Shown piece by piece: positions 61,172 through 64,000 of a stretch of 64,000 nt of DNA. Both the position numbers and the translations under genes were made by a program. The DNA lies in assembly GCA_026646885.1 (NCBI GenBank), contig JAPKHK010000003.1:62001-126000 (forward strand), written 5' to 3'. Numbering within the stretch: the first letter of the stretch is position 1; each line of letters opens with the position of its first letter. The notes below the pieces were generated by a model. That model did no database searches. It worked only from the letters and a program-made list of their open reading frames with translations, and was not told the origin of the DNA. This DNA comes from Casimicrobiaceae bacterium. GTDB lineage: Bacteria > Pseudomonadota > Gammaproteobacteria > Burkholderiales > Casimicrobiaceae.

Positions 61172-62661
61172 CGAAAATCCTCCGGAAAATGCCGCAAGGC
61201 CGAGCGCACCGGGTTGGGGGTCATGCCGCCCATGGCGCACAGCGAACCGGCGCTCATGGTGTCGCACAGGTCTTCGACGAGAGCGATACGCTCCCTGCGG
61301 CCGGCACGCACCTCGTCCATCAGCTCCACGCCGCGCACCGCGCCGATGCGGCAAGGGGTGCATTTGCCGCAGGATTCGGCGGCGCAGAACGCAAAGGCGA
61401 AGCGCGCTTGCGCAGCCATGTCCACGCTGTCGTCGAAGGCGACCACACCACCATGGCCCAAAGTTGCGCCGATGGCGGCCAGCGCTTCGTAGTCGAGGGG
61501 TGTGTCGAACTGACTTGCCGGCAGATAAGCGCCCAGCGGCCCGCCCACTTGCACCGCGCGCAAGGGCCGGCCGGAGCGCGAGCCGCCGCCGAATTCTTCG
61601 AGCAATTGGCGCAAGGGTAAACCGAAAGGCACCTCCACCACGCCGCCGCGCTGAAGGTTTCCCGCCAACTGCACGCACAGTGTGCCGCGCGAGCGCCCGC
61701 TGCCCAAAGCGTGATAGGCCGCGGCGCCATGAGCCAAGATGTCGGGCAGGCTCGCCAGGGTGAGCACATTGTTGACCAGCGTGGGTTGCCCGAAAAGCCC
61801 CGCCAGCGCCGGCAGGGGCGGTTTGGCGCGGACCACGCCGCGCTTGCCCTCGAGGCTTTCGAGGAGCGCCGTCTCCTCGCCGCAAACGTAACTCCCCGCG
61901 CCTTTCGCCAGGACGATGGAAAACCCCTCCAGCCAATCGCGCGCTTGCTCGACGGCCGACTGCAACGCGGCCCAGGCGTGCGGATATTCGGAACGCACAT
62001 AGATGTAAGCACGCGTCGCCCCGACGGCACGCCCGGCGAGGGCTAAACCTTCGAGCAGGGCGTAGGGGTCGCCCTCCAGCAGCATGCGGTCGGCAAAGGT
62101 GCCCGAGTCGCCTTCGTCGGCATTGCACACCACGTATTTTTGCGCCGCCGGGGTGTCGAGCACCGTTTGCATCTTGATCCCGGCGGGAAAACCCGCCCCA
62201 CCGCGGCCCCGCAGCCCCGAAGCGACGATTTCCGCGACCATGGCAGCCGGCATCATATCGCGCGCCCGGCTTAGACCTGCGCCTCCCCCTTGCGCTCGAT
62301 AGTCCGCGAGTGACTTGGGATCGACAAGGCCGCTGCGGCTCATGAGCCGCCGCGTTTGTTGCGCAAACCAGGGCAGAGCCTCGAGGCGGCCGAGGCGCAA
62401 GCCATGCGCCCCGCCGTCGAGAAAACCGGCGGCGAACAAGCTCGCTACCGCGGCGGGGTGTACCGGGCCGTAAGCCACGCGCTCACCGCGCACCTCCACC
62501 TCCAACAAGGGTTCGAGCCATACCGCGCCGCGCGAACCCACGCGCCGCAGATCCAGCGTCAAACCGCGTGCGTTCGCTTCTTCCAGCAGAGCCCGCGCCA
62601 CGGCCTCGGCGCCGAGCGCCTGAGCCGCCGCGTCTTGGCTAAGCCATAGACGTGTCGTCAT
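61168..62661 (-). CDS. fdsB: NAD-dependent formate dehydrogenase beta subunit FdsB
   Basis: The 497-residue protein has an N-terminal thioredoxin-like [2Fe-2S]-type domain, then NuoF-like FMN and NADH sites (GLRGRGGAGFPAGIK, NADEGDSGTFADRM, GSYVCGEETALLESLEGKRG) and the C-terminal [4Fe-4S] motif ESCGKCTPCRIG. It passes electrons from FdsA to NAD. The start at 62661 overlaps fdsG as ATGA. Confidence 0.95.
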   Translation of the reverse strand: MTTRLWLSQDAAAQALGAEAVARALLEEANARGLTLDLRRVGSRGAVWLEPLLEVEVRGERVAYGPVHPAAVASLFAAGFLDGGAHGLRLGRLEALPWFAQQTRRLMSRSGLVDPKSLADYRAQGGGAGLSRARDMMPAAMVAEIVASGLRGRGGAGFPAGIKMQTVLDTPAAQKYVVCNADEGDSGTFADRMLLEGDPYALLEGLALAGRAVGATRAYIYVRSEYPHAWAALQSAVEQARDWLEGFSIVLAKGAGSYVCGEETALLESLEGKRGVVRAKPPLPALAGLFGQPTLVNNVLTLASLPDILAHGAAAYHALGSGRSRGTLCVQLAGNLQRGGVVEVPFGLPLRQLLEEFGGGSRSGRPLRAVQVGGPLGAYLPASQFDTPLDYEALAAIGATLGHGGVVAFDDSVDMAAQARFAFAFCAAESCGKCTPCRIGAVRGVELMDEVRAGRRERIALVEDLCDTMSAGSLCAMGGMTPNPVRSALRHFPEDFR

Positions 62662-63101
62662 GGCCGGTTTTCCAGGTCCGCCAGCAAGGCGTCGAAAGCC
62701 GCGGCGTCCATGCCACCATGCAACTCCTCGGCATCGACCTGCAGCGCCGGGCCACAAGCGCAAAGGCCCAAACAAAACACTTCTTCGATCGCCAGCTTGC
62801 GCTCGGCACAGCGCCTTTCGGCGTGCCGAAACAAGGCTTCGCCTCCCACCGCCTGGCAGCCCTCCGCTCGGCAAACGCGCAGCACATGACGACCCGGCGG
62901 TGCTTGCCGGAAGTGCTTGTAGAAACTGATGACGCCAAACACTTCGGCGCGAGAAAGTCCCAGGGCTTTAGCGATGTCGGGCACCAGCGCCGGAGGAATG
63001 TAACCCAGCGCGTCTTGCACAGCATGCAAAACGGGCAGCAGCGCCGCCGGTTCGGGAGCATGTCGCGCCAGAATGGTCGACAGAGTTTGTGCCTCGCTCA
63101 T
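62658..63101 (-). CDS. fdsG: NAD-dependent formate dehydrogenase gamma subunit FdsG
   Basis: The 147-residue NuoE-like protein has VFGVISFYKHFRQAPPGRH, CRAEGCQAVGG and CLGLCACGPALQV, which supply the four cysteines for the [2Fe-2S] cluster. It is the first gene of fdsGBAD. Confidence 0.95.
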   Translation of the reverse strand: MSEAQTLSTILARHAPEPAALLPVLHAVQDALGYIPPALVPDIAKALGLSRAEVFGVISFYKHFRQAPPGRHVLRVCRAEGCQAVGGEALFRHAERRCAERKLAIEEVFCLGLCACGPALQVDAEELHGGMDAAAFDALLADLENRP

Positions 63102-63161
63102 GCGCCTCTTTTTACCTTGCCTGGAATGAAACGAAAAGAGGGCAGAAAGGCCGCGCCGGAA

Positions 63162-63371
63162 TCAGGCTTTTGCGCCTTGTCCCAGAAGCCGGGCGGGCAG
63201 CAACAAAATGGCGCGCAGCAGGGCAAAAACCGCTTCGAAAGCGATGCCGATCAGGCGGAACGGCAAGGACAAGAGCCACACGAGCGGCCACAACACAAGG
63301 GCTAGTAGGGCCAGTGGCCAGCAGAGCACGAAAAGAACCAGCCAGGCGATCAGCGTGAGGAGAGTCTTCAT
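63162..63371 (-). CDS. Small hydrophobic membrane protein
   Basis: The 69-residue protein is nearly all hydrophobic with short basic breaks (LVLFVLCWPLALLALVLWPL, SLPFRLIGIAFEAVFALL). The LPFRLIG segment resembles small conserved proteobacterial membrane proteins of unknown role. It lies between fdsG and the next small gene with normal gaps. Confidence 0.65.
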   Translation of the reverse strand: MKTLLTLIAWLVLFVLCWPLALLALVLWPLVWLLSLPFRLIGIAFEAVFALLRAILLLPARLLGQGAKA

Positions 63372-63427
63372 TTATCTGCATTCAATCGTCGAAAGCGCCG
63401 TACATACGATGGAGCCGTTCGCCCGTT

Positions 63428-63760
63428 TCAATTCCAGCGCGCTCCCGAAAAGACGACCAAAATCACGAAAAGCGCATAGAGGAGCCCCGGCAAGGCCAAC
63501 AAGCCCAGCACCACGATTGCCCAACCAGTATGCCCCATGGCGCGCAGTCGATGCCCGGCAAAAAGTACCGCGCCGACGCCGCCCAACAAACCGAGCCATA
63601 ACGTGATGTTGAAAGATGAAACAGAACCATCGGTCAGCCCGATGAAGAAGAATACACCCGCGATCGCCGCCACCAGCATGGCCACGCCGAACGCCAAGTT
63701 GTAGAGCCAGGAGCGCGGGCGCGCTTGGTCTTCCTCACGAGTTTGCGGCATCTGGTTCAT
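63428..63760 (-). CDS. Small membrane protein (about three helices)
   Basis: The 110-residue protein has a hydrophilic start (NQMPQTREEDQARPRS) and three hydrophobic stretches, including NLAFGVAMLVAAIAGVFFFIG and GWAIVVLGLLALPGLLYALF. Family not recognised. The start at 63760 is the first ATG after the 28-codon ORF, 7 bases away. Confidence 0.65.
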   Translation of the reverse strand: MNQMPQTREEDQARPRSWLYNLAFGVAMLVAAIAGVFFFIGLTDGSVSSFNITLWLGLLGGVGAVLFAGHRLRAMGHTGWAIVVLGLLALPGLLYALFVILVVFSGARWN

Positions 63761-63767
63761 GGCGCGA

Positions 63768-63854
63768 CTAAGGCAGCGCGAGTGCCGGCGAGCGTGGCAC
63801 ACCAAGCCCCAGCGAGACACCGGAATCAAGACCAGGCGAACACTGGACTTTCAT
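63768..63854 (-). CDS. 28-codon ORF with a near-ideal ribosome-binding site
   Basis: The ORF begins MKVQCSPGLD and ends TAG; the peptide has no known relative I can name. GAGGAGGTGAAG directly precedes the ATG (63855-63866), the strongest Shine-Dalgarno I see in the window. It may be a translated leader for the downstream small membrane protein gene, 7 bases away. Confidence 0.4.
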   Translation of the reverse strand: MKVQCSPGLDSGVSLGLGVPRSPALALP

Positions 63855-63910
63855 CTTCACCTCCTCTTGACCAGCAGTATACGCGCCGCCGCGCCATCTT
63901 GCGCCAGGCG

Positions 63911-64000
63911 CTAACCAATAAAGAACAGTGCCACCGATATCCCCATGGCCAGCGCCCAAAGCGCCGAGCGCAAGCTGCAGCGATCGGCGAGGTAGGCGCC
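63911..64000 (-). CDS. C-terminal end of a probable MFS transporter
   Basis: The 29 visible residues read GAYLADRCSLRSALWALAM and then a hydrophobic helix ending in FFIG. LADR followed by a basic turn and a helix is typical of major facilitator C-terminal halves. The gene enters from the right edge and only its last part can be judged. Confidence 0.5.
   Translation of the reverse strand, partial: GAYLADRCSLRSALWALAMGISVALFFIG

Overview
The window is about 64 kb of a GC-rich proteobacterial chromosome. The gene set (XrtH exosortase with its partner membrane protein, a small gspDEF cluster, NAD-linked formate dehydrogenase fdsGBAD, split fli/flg operons with FlgM/FlgN beside FlgA, and an anthranilate-type CoA ligase) points to a betaproteobacterium. 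The order cannot be fixed from these bases. No rRNA, tRNA, CRISPR array or transposase was seen.

Layout. 1-17.2 kb is housekeeping and envelope: an acyltransferase fragment, a coupled xrtH / partner / DedA / EamA operon, two secreted proteins, LysE-type and DUF456 membrane proteins, amiC-tsaE divergent from queG, a thioredoxin-like protein, gspD-gspE-gspF, and an ECF sigma factor between two small membrane proteins. 17.2-17.5 kb has no protein gene but holds a compact minus-strand unit (FNR/Anr box, sigma70-like promoter, about 170 nt, intrinsic terminator) read here as an undescribed oxygen-responsive small RNA. 17.5-42.5 kb is flagellar: fliE coupled to a receiver-less sigma54 activator, fliFGHIJKLMNOPQR (plus), flgBCDEFGHIJKL (minus) and flgAMN (plus). 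One good sigma54 promoter and three FliA-type promoters were found by eye.

42.6-53.1 kb is a minus-strand Type I restriction-modification operon, hsdM-hsdS-[parA-HEPN]-[RhuM/Fic]-[AlbA/HATPase]-hsdR, with every junction overlapping or nearly so. It carries three unusual layers. Copies of the hsdR start region stand as tiny ORFs in front of accessory genes. In-frame palindromic inserts interrupt hsdM and hsdR. Tandem 12-bp and 11-bp repeats lie inside the ATP-binding gene. The parA-HEPN part is visibly AT-richer. A VapBC-type toxin-antitoxin pair with a TTG-initiated toxin follows on the plus strand.

54.5-64 kb is metabolic: a CoA ligase with a coupled 53-residue membrane protein, a periplasmic 5'-nucleotidase, the formate dehydrogenase operon without fdsC, small membrane proteins, and the C-terminal end of a probable MFS transporter at the edge.
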